Shown here: one piece after another, positions 27,501-36,928 of the stretch
How positions within the stretch are numbered: position 1 is the stretch's first letter
How the letters are laid out: every line of letters starts with the position of its first letter
NCBI GenBank assembly: GCA_900239685.1
Contig: OENT01000012.1
Span: forward strand, 248,001 to 312,000
Source: Rotaria macrura
Taxonomy: Eukaryota; Rotifera; Eurotatoria; Philodinida; Philodinidae
Length of the DNA: 64,000 nt
Reading direction: 5' to 3'
The notes under the pieces: model-generated
Database searches by the model: none
Seen by the model: the letters and a program-made list of their open reading frames with translations, nothing else
What the model was told of the DNA's origin: nothing
Translations under genes and position numbers: made by a program

Positions 27501-30500
27501 AAGAACAAGATAAATGGATGCCAATTAATCCAGAACAAGTAGGCAAATTCTTATCCATTTTAAGTTATTCATTAAGTTAATTGAAGATAATTGAATTTTG
27601 GCCACGCGATATACAAGATGGTTTGATGTGTGTTCGCTATAGAAATACTCGTGTAACGTCATGTTCGTTTCTAATGAATCAAAAGCATCGAACACTTTTA
27701 CGTATGAATGATGCAGAACGGCCAGCGATTAATGTTGAAGTTACGGTAAATGATTTTGATGGCGTGAGAATCATTTTTGGAGATTATAAAACTGGTGATG
27801 CGCCTGTTCTTATTGTTAATTCTTTAAACGATGCTTTGATTTCGTTTAATCAAGTTGATGATCGGTAAACTATCACCATGATTTTATTTTTTATTCTCAT
27901 GAAATATGTTTTGTAATTGTTACGTGTCGTAGAAAAACACAAGTTTTACCATGCCGCAATTACGTCTATTACACGTGGTTCGATCCAGTAAAGCCAAGAT
28001 CATTAATTGTTACTTGTGGAGAAAGTCAAACTCAACTCCAGCTTAATGTAAGAATAACTGATTGTTGTTTATTTGTTTTTCCTCTGTTCATTGATTATGA
28101 TGATTAAAATTAGACCGAGTTCTTATTTCTAGTAAAAACGAAAGTCGAACAACTGATATGACTATATGTAAACAGAAAGAAACAAGATAGATTTCAATTA
28201 AATTTTTTAGTTTATTTATAAGAAAGAGTCAGACACATGACAAATCGTACTTTCGATGTAATTGAATTGAAAGCATAACTAATAGAGTAAGCGTTTGTTA
28301 AACATTCAAACCTGCGTTATGATCGAATTTCATCATTCGTGACTCTGTAATTGTAATTTTAGTTCTTCTTAATAATACATGCCATCTTTAAATAAGATAG
28401 TTGAGTGGTCATAGGGCTTAGTGTACGCGTCAGAAGTGATGATGTTCGAATCTCGATTCTGTCGAAAATTATACATAGAAGCAGTTATTCGTAATCAGCT
28501 CTACATTTCTCAAGAGGATCGAATTAGAAAAAAAGAAAAGACGAGAATTATTTACTGCATGCTCACTCTGTGTTCCATTAAATTAATCGAATGGAATCCA
28601 ATTTTCTCGCATGCTAAAGAAAGTTTCCTACAGAAAACAGTACCAATCAACTAGAATGATGCTCTACTCTTTCATAGAGTATCAATCTGCAGTGTCTGTT
28701 TTGAACAAAAGCATGTTTTGTTTTTGAATAGTTCATACATATTTGTATATACAAATAATATTTTAGCCTGAATGTGGTTATCTCGGAACGTATGGTAATC
28801 GTTCTATTAGCTATGCTACATTTGTTGATGGTGTTCAAACTGTTCTACTTATTTCTGATGATAAAAGTAAAATTACATCAGCTTCTGGAGTAAGCATATA
28901 AAGTATTGTTTTTACATCCTATCGTTTGCTTTTTAATTATTTTAGCTATCAGCTATGGTAGAATCAATGAATCAACGTATTCAAATCGGTATTCATGATA
29001 TTGGTCTATCCATTGTTAATGATATAACTCGAGAAGAAATACTTTACATTAGTTTGAATAAATCAAATGTTGTCTGGACAGAAACAAGAAGATCTCGTAC
29101 TCGAGCACTCCCACGAGATATTAATTCAGCTTTAGAAGAACTGTACAAAAATCATATTCTAGACTGTGAAGTTAATCCAAATGAAAAACGTGTTCGAAGA
29201 AAAACATATCACACGGAAGCATTTCAAGTATGATTCAACGTATTTTCTATCTTGAAAACATTATCGAAAACAAAAGATAAAGTACTATACAATAGAAACT
29301 ACTGCATCTCCTTTAAATAAATGTTAGAACATAGTCGAACTGTAAAATAGCCTCTAGTTATTTGTCAACGGTCATAAAACGTTTAGATATAGTATCTCTA
29401 ATTAATATGTAAACTATTTCTATTTACTTTGCTCATTAGATTTCTACAGGATAAAGTCGGACAATTTTAGATAAAAAATATTTTTTAAATCACTTCTTTT
29501 TTTTTCCGTTTGAACAGGAAGTATTATTTCATGATAATATGGCTGAAATAGTTAATTTAAGAGGAGAAAGAAAATTGGCTAGACGACAAGCATTAGATGG
29601 TCTATGGATTGAATATTCTTGGTCAGCAACAAATGCAGCGTTACATGTGCGAATTAATCGAGTACAAATTGATAATCAACTTGACTATATGATATTTCCT
29701 GTTGTTCTTCATCCATTTACATCCAAAGCATCTACAGCAAATGTTGATACGGGTGAAAAGGCATTTATCGAATTAAGTGTTTTTGAGTCTAGCTCAACGC
29801 GTTCGAAAATAATGCAATTTAAATATTTCAAATTACTTATTCAAGAATTTGCAGTTAAAATTGATCAAGGTTTAATTGTTGCAATTTTAGCATTTCTACG
29901 ATCAGCAAAGGTTTTCTTTGTGTTTTTTTTCTCATCCTATTATTTTCATTTTATGAGAAATTTATGATCCTAATAGAATTCAACGACAGTAACAACAAAT
30001 ATGAATAGCGACTTAGAACAAATTCAAAAATCACTCAGTACTATCGTTAAAGAACAGACAGATGCTCCGTCTGGCGAAGCAGAAATGTTTTTTGATTACA
30101 TACATTTATCACCGCTTAAAGTATTCCACCATAATAATAAATATTCGTATTTTTGATTTTTGATATTAACAATTTTCATCTAATTAGATTCATGTAAGTT
30201 TTTCCATGCATGGCTCAAAACCAAGTGAAGAATTATTAGCTGAATATCCATTGGTTGGATTTTTATTACGAACATTAAATGTTGCTGAAGTTCAAGATGT
30301 TATATTACGGTAAGATTCATCCAAATACTTGGAAAGTTAAATTCGATATAATCTACAGTGGATTGTATGAGTGCATAAAATAAATCTGTCGGTCAGTGTC
30401 ACAAATGATATGTTGTAAGTGCCTGTTAATTATAAGATCATCGAGAAGATGTAAGCTATTCGTTAAAATTGAACTTTGACATTCATTTCTTTTATAACGG

Positions 30501-33500
30501 ATAGAAGTTGTTATCGTCAAGAAAATATTCGAGTCTATTCAAAATGGTGACATCTAATATTTATATTGACTTTGTAAAATTTGATTCAATGTTTCTTTGA
30601 AACGAACAAAAGAACCATTTGTTTTTCTCATTAGGATGTGTCAAAAATCACAATATTCGGTTATGAGCTCTCTGTTTTACTAGTATTGCTATCATTAAAC
30701 TTTTCTTTCGTGTACATGTATAGAAACTAACGGTAAGATTTGTAACTTTAGTGATATTTCTGATTCGATATTTAAAATGATGGAATTTCAATATTCACAT
30801 ATAATCTGAAACAATTAGTAGTCGTTACAAAACGGAAAAGTAGTAAAAGAGAAAACTGAAATAAAAGTAATGATTGTTCTGTTATCGTGTATTTTTTATG
30901 TAAAATCTTCTAACTGGTCTATCTAAAATTAGAATCAAGTCATCGAACAACTTCCACTATTTATGTTAGATTTGGATTTAGTACAATAACAATTTTTATT
31001 TTCTTTCTAGGAAGATTATGATAGGTTTATTTTGTTAAGATGTCATTGTTGAGTGAACTTTCCGTTAGAAGTGCTACCCATGGACTGTGAAAATTTTCAA
31101 TAGTGAAATTCGAGCCGAATCGTAATCATCTGTCTCATATAATTAGCTTTGATGATGATTGAATACATAACATCTAGAAAAACAAACTTTATAGAATTGG
31201 AGACAATGATCTAATTTCGTTGAGAGAGTATTATATCACAGGTCGATCGAGTTACAAAACAAAATTTTGAATCAACTGATTTCAGAGAAAATGCTACATC
31301 CTAGAATTATTGGTTGGCTGTGTTCGAACCCTTCCTATTCGAACTGACACCAATTGATAGATTACACTAAACGTTCATTCATTTATAAACGAGTAACGGG
31401 TGATCGGAAAGTTTTCGCACAAAATGTTTGTTTCATTTTGGTCCACTCGAAAATATTTCAGACGAGTCGAAATCTATGGGTTAGAAGCAGAATTTCGTGT
31501 TCTTTCAGAATATGAGTTTAGAAGTTATGTGTCAGTTTTTGTTCGAGAGAAGTAAGGGAATCTTTGAAAGACCTGAAAAATTAGTTTGGACGGAANNNNN
31601 NNNNNNNNNNNNNNNNNNNNNNNNNNNNNNNNNNNNNNNNNNNNNNNNNNNNNNNNNNNNNNNNNNNNNNNNNNNNNNNNNNNNNNNNNNNNNNNNNNNN
31701 NNNNNNNNNNNNNNNNNNNNNNNNNNNNNNNNNNNNNNNNNNNNNNNNNNNNNNNNNNNNNNNNNNNNNNNNNNNNNNNNNNNNNNNNNNNNNNNNNNNN
31801 NNNNNNNNNNNNNNNNNNNNNNNNNNNNNNNNNNNNNNNNNNNNNNNNNNNNNNNNNNNNNNNNNNNNNNNNNNNNNNNNNNNNNNNNNNNNNNNNNNNN
31901 NNNNNNNNNNNNNNNNNNNNNNNNNNNNNNNNNNNNNNNNNTTCCGTCCAAACTAATTTTTCAGGTCTTTCAAAGATTCCCTTACTTCTCTCGAACAAAA
32001 ACTGACACATAACTTCTAAACTCATATTCTGAAAGAACACGAAATTCTGCTTCTAACCCATAGATTTCGACTCGTCTGAAATATTTTCGAGTGGACCAAA
32101 ATGAAACAAACATTTTGTGCGAAAACTTTCCGATCACCCGTTGCATCCTTGTATAATTCAATAAGAAACATTGTCACAGAACTTATGTAACATTTTATAG
32201 TTTGGGTTATTATGAACGAACACATGATCGATATACCATAACTCGATTAACAAATGAAGTTAGAGCTCATTATCAAAATCAATTTATGAAACAAGTTCAC
32301 GTACTTGTTCTTGGTCTTGATGTTCTTGGAAATCCATTTGGTGTTATCCGTGGCATTGCTTCAGGTGTTGAATCTTTCTTTTATGAACCATACAAAGTAA
32401 AATGAATAGTAGACATACCTGCGCAATTGTTTTGTGTTCTTTTTTAATTCTCAGGGTGCTATTGAAGGTCCAGTAGAATTCGTTGAAGGTGTTGCAACTG
32501 GCGTTCGAACATTGTTTGGTTCAGCTGTTGGTGGTGCTGCTGGTGCTTTTTCAAAAATAACTGGCGTCATAGGCAAAGGTCTAGCTACCCTAACATTCGA
32601 TGAAGATTATAAAGCGGCACGCATACGACGACAAGAACCCGTAGCTAAAGCACGAACTGACATTGCTATCGAAGGAAAAAATGTTGTTATGGTATGCTAA
32701 AAATATTTTACTTGATTTAAAATATTTATGTTTCATTTTTATAACCAAGGGCTTTGTTGAAGGTTTCAAAGGTGTTGTAACTAAACCGGTATCCGGTGCA
32801 AAACAAGGTGGTGCTTCTGGTTTTGTTAAAGGTTTAGGAAAAGGCTTTCTCGGTCTTGTGACACGACCAACAGGTGGTATTGTTGATTTTACAAGTACAT
32901 CATTTGATATAATTAAACGGTGAAGAGAAATAGTTCAGAATAAGAACGGTTTTTATTGAATATAAAACTTTTCTATTGATGTTGTAGAACTGCACAACAG
33001 GAAGAAGTAGTACTTCGTGTTCGTTATCCACGTCATATTGGTTATGATGGTCTCGTTCGACCTTACATTCCACATGAAGCAATCGGATATTTCATTTTAA
33101 GCGTAAGTCTTTCGAATTTTTACAACAACTTTGATTCCAGTATTTGTATGTTTTTCATATTATAGAGACTAGAAGTAAAACAAATGAAGGCAGACACGTA
33201 TATTGCACATATAGTGTGTTCAGAGAATCCACCTTCGTGGTTTATGGTTACATCGAAGTAAAAATTTATTTATTAATCATTTCGAAATAAACTTCATTTA
33301 ATTATGTAGGCGCTTATTATTTGTAACAGAAATTTCATTTCTTGGTTCATATGAAGTAGACTGGACAATTCTATATGAAGATTTAAAAGAAGAACCAATA
33401 GTGAAACCAAATTTAGGTCAAATACAAATTCTCAGAAAGGTAATTCCATTGACAGAAAAGAAAAATGAAGAAAATATTTTTTTTATTCATCTCTTTGTAC

Positions 33501-33697
33501 TAAGGAGCCAAAAAAAGCAAGTAAACTTCGATCAGCTGTTTCATATGGTAAAATGGTCAAATATCGAAACATTGCTGAAGCTCGAGTAAATACCAAACAA
33601 TTGTCCGTTTTACTATTTTGTTATTTTAAACTTGTTCTTTGATTTATAGTACATCGTCGAAAAAATTGTTAATACAATGCATACAGCCGGCCTCTGA
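4818..33697 (+). CDS. VPS13: VPS13A/C-type bridge-like lipid transfer protein, 68 exons, about 3,318 aa
   Basis: VPS13 proteins are rod-shaped bridges that carry phospholipids between membranes at contact sites (ER with mitochondria, endosomes or lipid droplets). The reading starts at ATG 4818 ([20 protein letters not shown], the chorein start) and ends at TGA 33695-33697. I placed 68 exons with GT/AG ends; every junction keeps phase, total 9,957 nt. This is close to human VPS13A (about 3,170 aa). Order: chorein N-terminus (residues 1-94), extended groove region, beta-rich VAB/SHR-BD region (about 2065-2649), ATG2-C-like amphipathic region (2963-3163), PH-like C-terminus (3164-3318). The N- and C-termini match the A/C branch rather than B or D. 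I saw no convincing FFAT motif. Most introns are 45-75 bp; nine exceed 500 bp and host the mobile elements listed separately. One donor is the rare GTCAGT (after 19583). No frameshift or nonsense codon was found. Confidence 0.96.
7344..7689 (+). mobile_element. CG-dense palindromic element, copy 1 (346 bp, VPS13 intron 11)
   Basis: A sharply bounded block with ends CCCAGGTCGA and TCGACCTGGG, flanked on both sides by AT (7342-7343 and 7690-7691), a possible 2-bp target duplication. The inside is packed with variants of CGTATACGG and CGTTTACGG, giving many CG dinucleotides in an otherwise CG-poor background. The two halves are roughly inverted copies of each other: GGTCCAGTATTACG at 7440 is mirrored by CGTAATACTGGACC at 7616. 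It looks like a MITE or foldback element. The long open frames on both strands come from the repeated motif lacking stop codons. I do not recognise the family. Confidence 0.8.
8310..9437 (+). other. VPS13: VPS13 exons 12-17: second N-terminal conserved block
   Basis: Exons: 8310-8478, 8555-8705, 8774-8877, 8946-9025, 9079-9156, 9212-9437. The coding includes a Trp-rich opening ([10 protein letters not shown]), a Lys/Glu-rich helical stretch, the family pattern [11 protein letters not shown], and [17 protein letters not shown]. These correspond to the family's GWFSGLW/PEEKDKLFTAIGY region. The block lies between two large introns (1.7 kb upstream, 2.3 kb downstream). Confidence 0.92.
9438..11776 (+). 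other. VPS13 intron 17, 2.3 kb, no recognisable element
   Basis: AT-rich sequence between GTAAGT at 9438 and the acceptor at 11775-11776. Only short open frames; no inverted-repeat ends, transposase or RNA gene was seen. Confidence 0.7.
11777..17025 (+). other. VPS13: VPS13 exons 18-31: groove repeats
   Basis: Exons: 11777-11835, 11906-12058, 12119-12221, 12273-12354, 12947-13064, 13112-13253, 13317-13496, 13576-14128, 15611-15712, 15772-15875, 15943-16110, 16183-16620, 16694-16871, 16934-17025. These code for repeating beta-groove modules. Two copies of the pattern VxLDIxFHAPxIIIPxNS-like sequence or its relatives are visible (best in exon 29, [17 protein letters not shown]). Exon 25 is the longest exon in the gene, with 184 full codons. 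Confidence 0.9.
14129..15610 (+). other. VPS13 intron 25, 1.5 kb, no recognisable element
   Basis: Between GTAAGA at 14129 and the acceptor at 15609-15610. AT-rich, no domain-bearing frame, no clear repeat boundaries. Confidence 0.7.
17026..18481 (+). other. VPS13 intron 31, 1.5 kb, no recognisable element
   Basis: Between GTAAGT at 17026 and the acceptor at 18480-18481. A 61-codon open frame at 17398-17583 is not needed for the protein and has no family match that I recognise. A minus-strand frame at 17887-18138 is likewise unsupported. Confidence 0.65.
18482..20742 (+). other. VPS13: VPS13 exons 32-40: central groove modules
   Basis: Exons: 18482-18758, 18828-19076, 19447-19583, 19654-19791, 19848-19997, 20052-20139, 20219-20349, 20415-20537, 20602-20742. 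Exon 34 must end before GTCAGT at 19584: this gives a normal 70-bp intron and restores frame with exon 35 ([10 protein letters not shown]), whereas reading through or using GTAAAC meets a stop. Exon 38 carries an acidic, probably disordered stretch. Confidence 0.88.
20895..21239 (-). mobile_element. CG-dense palindromic element, copy 2 (345 bp, VPS13 intron 40)
   Basis: An inverted, nearly identical copy of the element at 7344-7689. Where compared at the ends, it differs by one deleted G (GGAC versus GGGAC) and two substitutions. It is flanked by AA on both sides (20893-20894 and 21240-21241), consistent with a 2-bp duplication at a different target. The two copies face each other within one gene, 13.2 kb apart. 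Confidence 0.8.
21955..23260 (-). mobile_element. Tc1/mariner-superfamily element in VPS13 intron 40
   Basis: A 1,306-bp element with imperfect terminal inverted repeats of about 75 bp. The left end reads CAGGGTGTTGCGAAAGTCAT; the right end, on the other strand, reads CAGAGCGCTGCAGAAGTCAT. Both continue into a shared AAAAAGAAAATTGAATATCT. The target TA is present on both sides (21953-21954 and 23261-23262), as expected for this superfamily. It carries a transposase on the minus strand, opposite to VPS13, and sits next to palindromic element copy 2. About 20% divergence between the two repeats suggests an old insertion. Confidence 0.93.
22146..23087 (-). pseudogene. Mariner-like transposase with one nonsense codon
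   Basis: A cut-and-paste DDE/D transposase. Reading from ATG 23087: helix-turn-helix region with [15 protein letters not shown], the linker RSGRPSKI, then a second helix-turn-helix. The catalytic aspartates are visible in [20 protein letters not shown] and [11 protein letters not shown]. The last lies past an in-frame TAG at 22353-22355; the frame continues cleanly through [10 protein letters not shown] to a stop at 22146-22148. Spacing of the second and third aspartates is about 36 residues counting the stop, so this resembles the DD37D-like branch rather than classic DD34D mariner. Because a nonsense codon precedes the third aspartate, the copy should be inactive on its own. Confidence 0.9.
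24351..25036 (+). other. VPS13 intron 42, 0.7 kb, no recognisable element
   Basis: Between GTAAAT at 24351 and the acceptor at 25035-25036. Exon 42 stays open for 231 bases past the donor, so the frame itself does not mark this exon end. The exon was ended at 24350 because this joins in phase to exon 43. The read-through sequence is not conserved in kind with the family. Confidence 0.65.
25934..26480 (+). other. VPS13 intron 46, 0.55 kb, no recognisable element
   Basis: Between GTGAGT at 25934 and the acceptor at 26479-26480. AT-rich filler; nothing else seen. Confidence 0.7.
26818..30309 (+). other. VPS13: VPS13 exons 49-60: SHR-BD/VAB core and following region
   Basis: Exons: 26818-26919, 26986-27072, 27131-27259, 27315-27401, 27467-27538, 27587-27864, 27933-28047, 28767-28889, 28946-29227, 29518-29910, 29977-30120, 30188-30309. 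Visible SHR-BD landmarks are [48 protein letters not shown] and [10 protein letters not shown]. Exon 58 has the very conserved MIFPVVLHP and [18 protein letters not shown] segments. Confidence 0.93.
28396..28470 (+). repeat. tRNA-like or SINE-like fragment in VPS13 intron 55
   Basis: TAGTTGAGTGGTCATAGGGC resembles a class II tRNA D-arm and A box. About 40 bases on, GTTCGAATC matches the B-box core GGTTCGAATCC. The arms between and after do not fold into proper anticodon, T or acceptor stems, so this is not a functional tRNA. It could be a tRNA pseudogene or the head of a tRNA-derived SINE, or chance. It lies inside the 0.7-kb intron 55 (28048-28766), otherwise featureless. Confidence 0.3.
31395..32142. 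mobile_element. Perfect 201-bp inverted repeat around a 346-N gap (VPS13 intron 60)
   Basis: The left arm 31395-31595 and right arm 31942-32142 are exact reverse complements as read, beginning AACGGGTGATCGGAAAGTTT. Between them are 346 undetermined bases (31596-31941). Such long identical arms suggest a foldback element or a DNA transposon with long terminal inverted repeats whose middle could not be assembled. No target duplication is obvious (left flank CGAGT, right flank GCATC). The open frames running through the Ns are artefacts. Confidence 0.75.
31596..31941. other. Assembly gap (346 N)
   Basis: Undetermined bases at the centre of the perfect inverted repeat. They lie wholly within VPS13 intron 60, so they do not affect the coding reconstruction. 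The true length is unknown. Confidence 0.99.
32201..33697 (+). other. VPS13: VPS13 exons 61-68: ATG2-C-like region and PH-like C-terminus
   Basis: Exons: 32201-32396, 32455-32691, 32750-32919, 32988-33102, 33166-33257, 33310-33439, 33505-33585, 33650-33697. Exon 61 has the family signature [17 protein letters not shown]. Exons 62-63 are Gly/Ala-rich amphipathic helices ([33 protein letters not shown]) that in VPS13A bind mitochondria and lipid droplets. Exons 64-68 form the PH-like domain, ending in [15 protein letters not shown]. Confidence 0.94.
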
Positions 33698-36600
33698 AGA
33701 CTCATATATGTATTTGACTATTATATCCGATTTAGAAAGGTCTACTATTGTTTACTTCTTATTTTCGGGTATTCAACTTGAAATATTAGTAAATTGTCGT
33801 GACACATTTTTTGACAGTGCGGATCGGTATTGCAACCATACGGTATTTTATCATAAGTCGTTTTTTTTTCAGTTTTACTTCATTTCAATCATTAGTAAAA
33901 ATCTCTTGCATCTATTTTATATCGATAACTTCATTCTATTTTATTTTTATGCATACAAATGTTCGTGTAGATTTTTTTTTCTCGTTGGTTTATTTAGAAA
34001 AAAAAATGACGAACTTATTTTTATGAATAAAGAATAAGAAGAAGAAAAAAAACGTTTTATCGGCATAGTTTGATTCATAAAAATGACAAATTTGAATTGT
34101 TCTTTGAGTTGTAAAGACAACGGCAAGGACAGTACTCCTATAAATCATCGACGACTAAGTTCGTTCTTATTATTTTAATGCTTAATGTTTGATTTGATTT
34201 CAAAGAAAACCTTGATTGATACTGATTATATGGATAATATTATGTTTCACAAGGTTCATCTCACGATTCTATGTCTTATCGTCCGATGCACATTGACTTG
34301 ATAACTATGCGATGAATAAATCAATTGATACGAAATCAGATCTGAACTATTTTCAACTTCATTAATAGCACAATCTTTGGATCATATGAATAATCGTTGG
34401 TACTTGAATAAAAATGTAAATGGATCCGATACTGACATCAAGTATTATATTCTATTAGATTAAATTTCCACATTGTTCGCATAACAATTATACAATCAGA
34501 ATAATTAATGCATAGTATATATATATATTTTTAACATTCTTTATTCAGTTTCGACTTTGACTTGTTTCTAACTCATAGATTGATGTTTCGTTATGAGTTA
34601 CAAAAAATAAAACAATTATTTCACTATTACAAATACATGAAAAAACCGTACACACCAAATATGTTCATCATTTTTTGACAACAAAAACTCAATGTGTTAA
34701 AAGAATGTATAGTAAGCCAATGTATTTTCCTTGTCAACAATGTAATTTTGTCTTATCCAATTTAAGGCAATGTGAGAATATGATATTTCTAAGATCATAA
34801 ATCTAATTGTATTGATAGAGAACGAACAATTGCTTGCATTCGCTTGTCAACATGATTTATTTCTTATGTTCAAGGCTTTCATGTTTATTTAAAGTATCTG
34901 TCTGCCTATGTGTTTTCAAGAATGCATCAATGATCAATTTTGTCGTCACTATTACTGAGAATGTCTATTCTTTCAGTGTAAAACAATAAAAAAGGGAAAA
35001 ATAAGTGTATTGAATAAAAACAATCGGTTTGATCTTCTATGATTTCTCTTGCTGTCTGTCTCATTCTCTTCATTGTTTTCATCAATCGTTGAAGTATCTA
35101 GAATGAAAATTGATGCACATAGAACTTGAAAAGAAACAATACAAGTTATAACGTATCACAAATCATAATTATTTATCTTATGATTTACTCGATTTACGTA
35201 CCTGGATGACACATATAATTATGGTCTCTGTTGTCACAACAAAGTTGAGAAGTAATATTCGATTATGTCGATTTAGAATGCATATAAAAAATGCCTTTTT
35301 AAATCGAACTTATATATTCCGAAATATGATTTACTAATGTTTATATTGCAAAAGTAAATAATAATATTTACTTCATCACAGTTAACCTCTATACATATAT
35401 ATATAAATTAAAGTACAAATTTTAACTTATCGTGTTATTTTTCTTATTGGGTTTTTTTTCAGTAAAAGTACTTTTCGTGCGATAAATCAATAAAAGTTGA
35501 TTTGCTAACGTGCTAATGTAATGTCTAATGTTGATCTCTTCTATATGACTGTGTATAGTCTTTCTTGAAGGTATATAAAGTTCAGATATTTTTGATTTAC
35601 TCAATTGACTCAGTTATTTAGTTCTATTTGCCTTAGAAGCGATATTAGAAATTCAATGGAACACCTTATCAATTTCTAATTCCATACCTACGATACATTT
35701 GAATTCTATTAGACCTACACTGTGTTATGAGCTCATAAACAAACGAATCAATTCCTCGTTATGTTCTTTTGATTTTTTTATATATGTTTTTATTGATCTG
35801 GGAACTTAACAATGAAATCTTTATAGGTACATATGTATAATATAGTAATCAAAAGAGTAAAATGCAATAGGACTAATGTCTTGTATTCAATCGGTTGAAA
35901 GCATAATTCTCTTGTTATCTTTTGAAGGATGAAACATTCAATGTACATCGCTGTCGAGATCGGTACGTATGATGGCCAAATTCAGGGTTGAAAAACTCTT
36001 TATTTGTACTGACTATAATTATCAAACTTGAGATGCATATAGACATAGCAAACAAATATGTCGTTATATTCGAAGACAACGACAGAAATTCGATAACAGC
36101 AGAGATGTGTATATGTATGTTTGTCTAGTTGATGAGTTCGTTATGTCATTATTATCGATTTTGTTTTTAAAATCTTCATTATCATCATTACGACTATCAT
36201 CAATTTTTTCTATGGATATTAAAACGATGTTTTTGCATTTGGCTATTAAGAGAAAATGTATGTGTATGTCAGTGTGTCATGCGCTCAATCAAAATACATT
36301 GTGATATCGATTGATTTCACACTTTCTATCTTCGCGTTCGTTCACACTTATCAATCGAGATGTCTCATCGAATGTTAGCAACAAAGAAATCAATTGAACA
36401 AGAGAGACAGTACATTATTTCGTCTTCATATTGCTCTTCTGCTCTCTTCTCTCCTTTGTCTTCCTCACCTATCGCTGATGTACTAGGAAAACGACTACAG
36501 AACAGAGAAAAAAGAAAGAACAAGCGCTTGTGTATTGTACGAAAAGAGAACGATGTCGAGAAGAGAGAATGCAATTTTCTTGTTTGATTCTCTCTTTTAT

Positions 36601-36874
36601 TCGGTACGACTCTTTTTTTTTTATAAATAGCAAATAACACAAGTAAATCCTCTTCTTGCTTAGTATATGTTAGTTATAACATATTTTCTGATCGAAATTC
36701 ACATCTTTTTTTAGGTTCGATTGTATATTATTGTGGCCCTGGGATTTGTTTTGGTTGTATTTATCATAATCATGCTCCATTTTCTTGTTTGGTTGTCTTT
36801 TGTTCCGATATCAATTGATCTGTTATTACAAATGTTAATCTCGTAATGCTATTTCGATTTAATTCAACGGATGG
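33698..36874. other. Intergenic, no gene recognised
   Basis: About 3.2 kb after VPS13. An AATAAA at about 34,025 may end the VPS13 transcript. A poly-T-rich stretch and pyrimidine-rich segments (around 36430-36480) occur. Open frames of 60-130 codons (33639-34037, 36107-36304, both strands at 36360-36640) are composition-driven and show no domain or splice partners. Confidence 0.6.
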
Positions 36875-36928
36875 ATGGCAACAAGACTAACTTTCATGTT
36901 CATGCTAGTTGCCAGTCTCTCAACTGTG
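36875..36928 (+). CDS. Possible signal-peptide first exon of the FGF-like gene
   Basis: ATG at 36875 opens 18 codons (MATRLTFMFMLVASLSTV) that look like a secretion signal, and ends exactly at a good donor GTAAGA (36929). This would suit the first exon of the secreted factor whose 3' exons lie at 38729-39487. Two further candidate exons, 37430-37485 and 37839-37888, start in phase 0 but end in phase 2. The exon at 38729 needs phase 0, so the middle of the gene is unresolved and an exon is missing from this model. Treat the link as tentative. Confidence 0.35.

Noticed and set aside
28380-28470. Functional tRNA gene
   Set aside because: A and B box look-alikes are present, but T-arm and acceptor stems do not pair.
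31497-32040. Open frames of 139-171 codons on both strands
   Set aside because: They run across 346 Ns and mirror each other because the arms are inverted copies.
33639-34037. 132-codon plus-strand frame overlapping the VPS13 stop
   Set aside because: The VPS13 frame ends at 33697 in a conserved-type C-terminus; this frame is rich in Phe/Tyr/Ile from AT-rich 3' sequence and has no domain.
36360-36640. Overlapping 75- and 91-codon frames on opposite strands
   Set aside because: Driven by a pyrimidine/purine-rich run; no signal, domain or conserved pattern.
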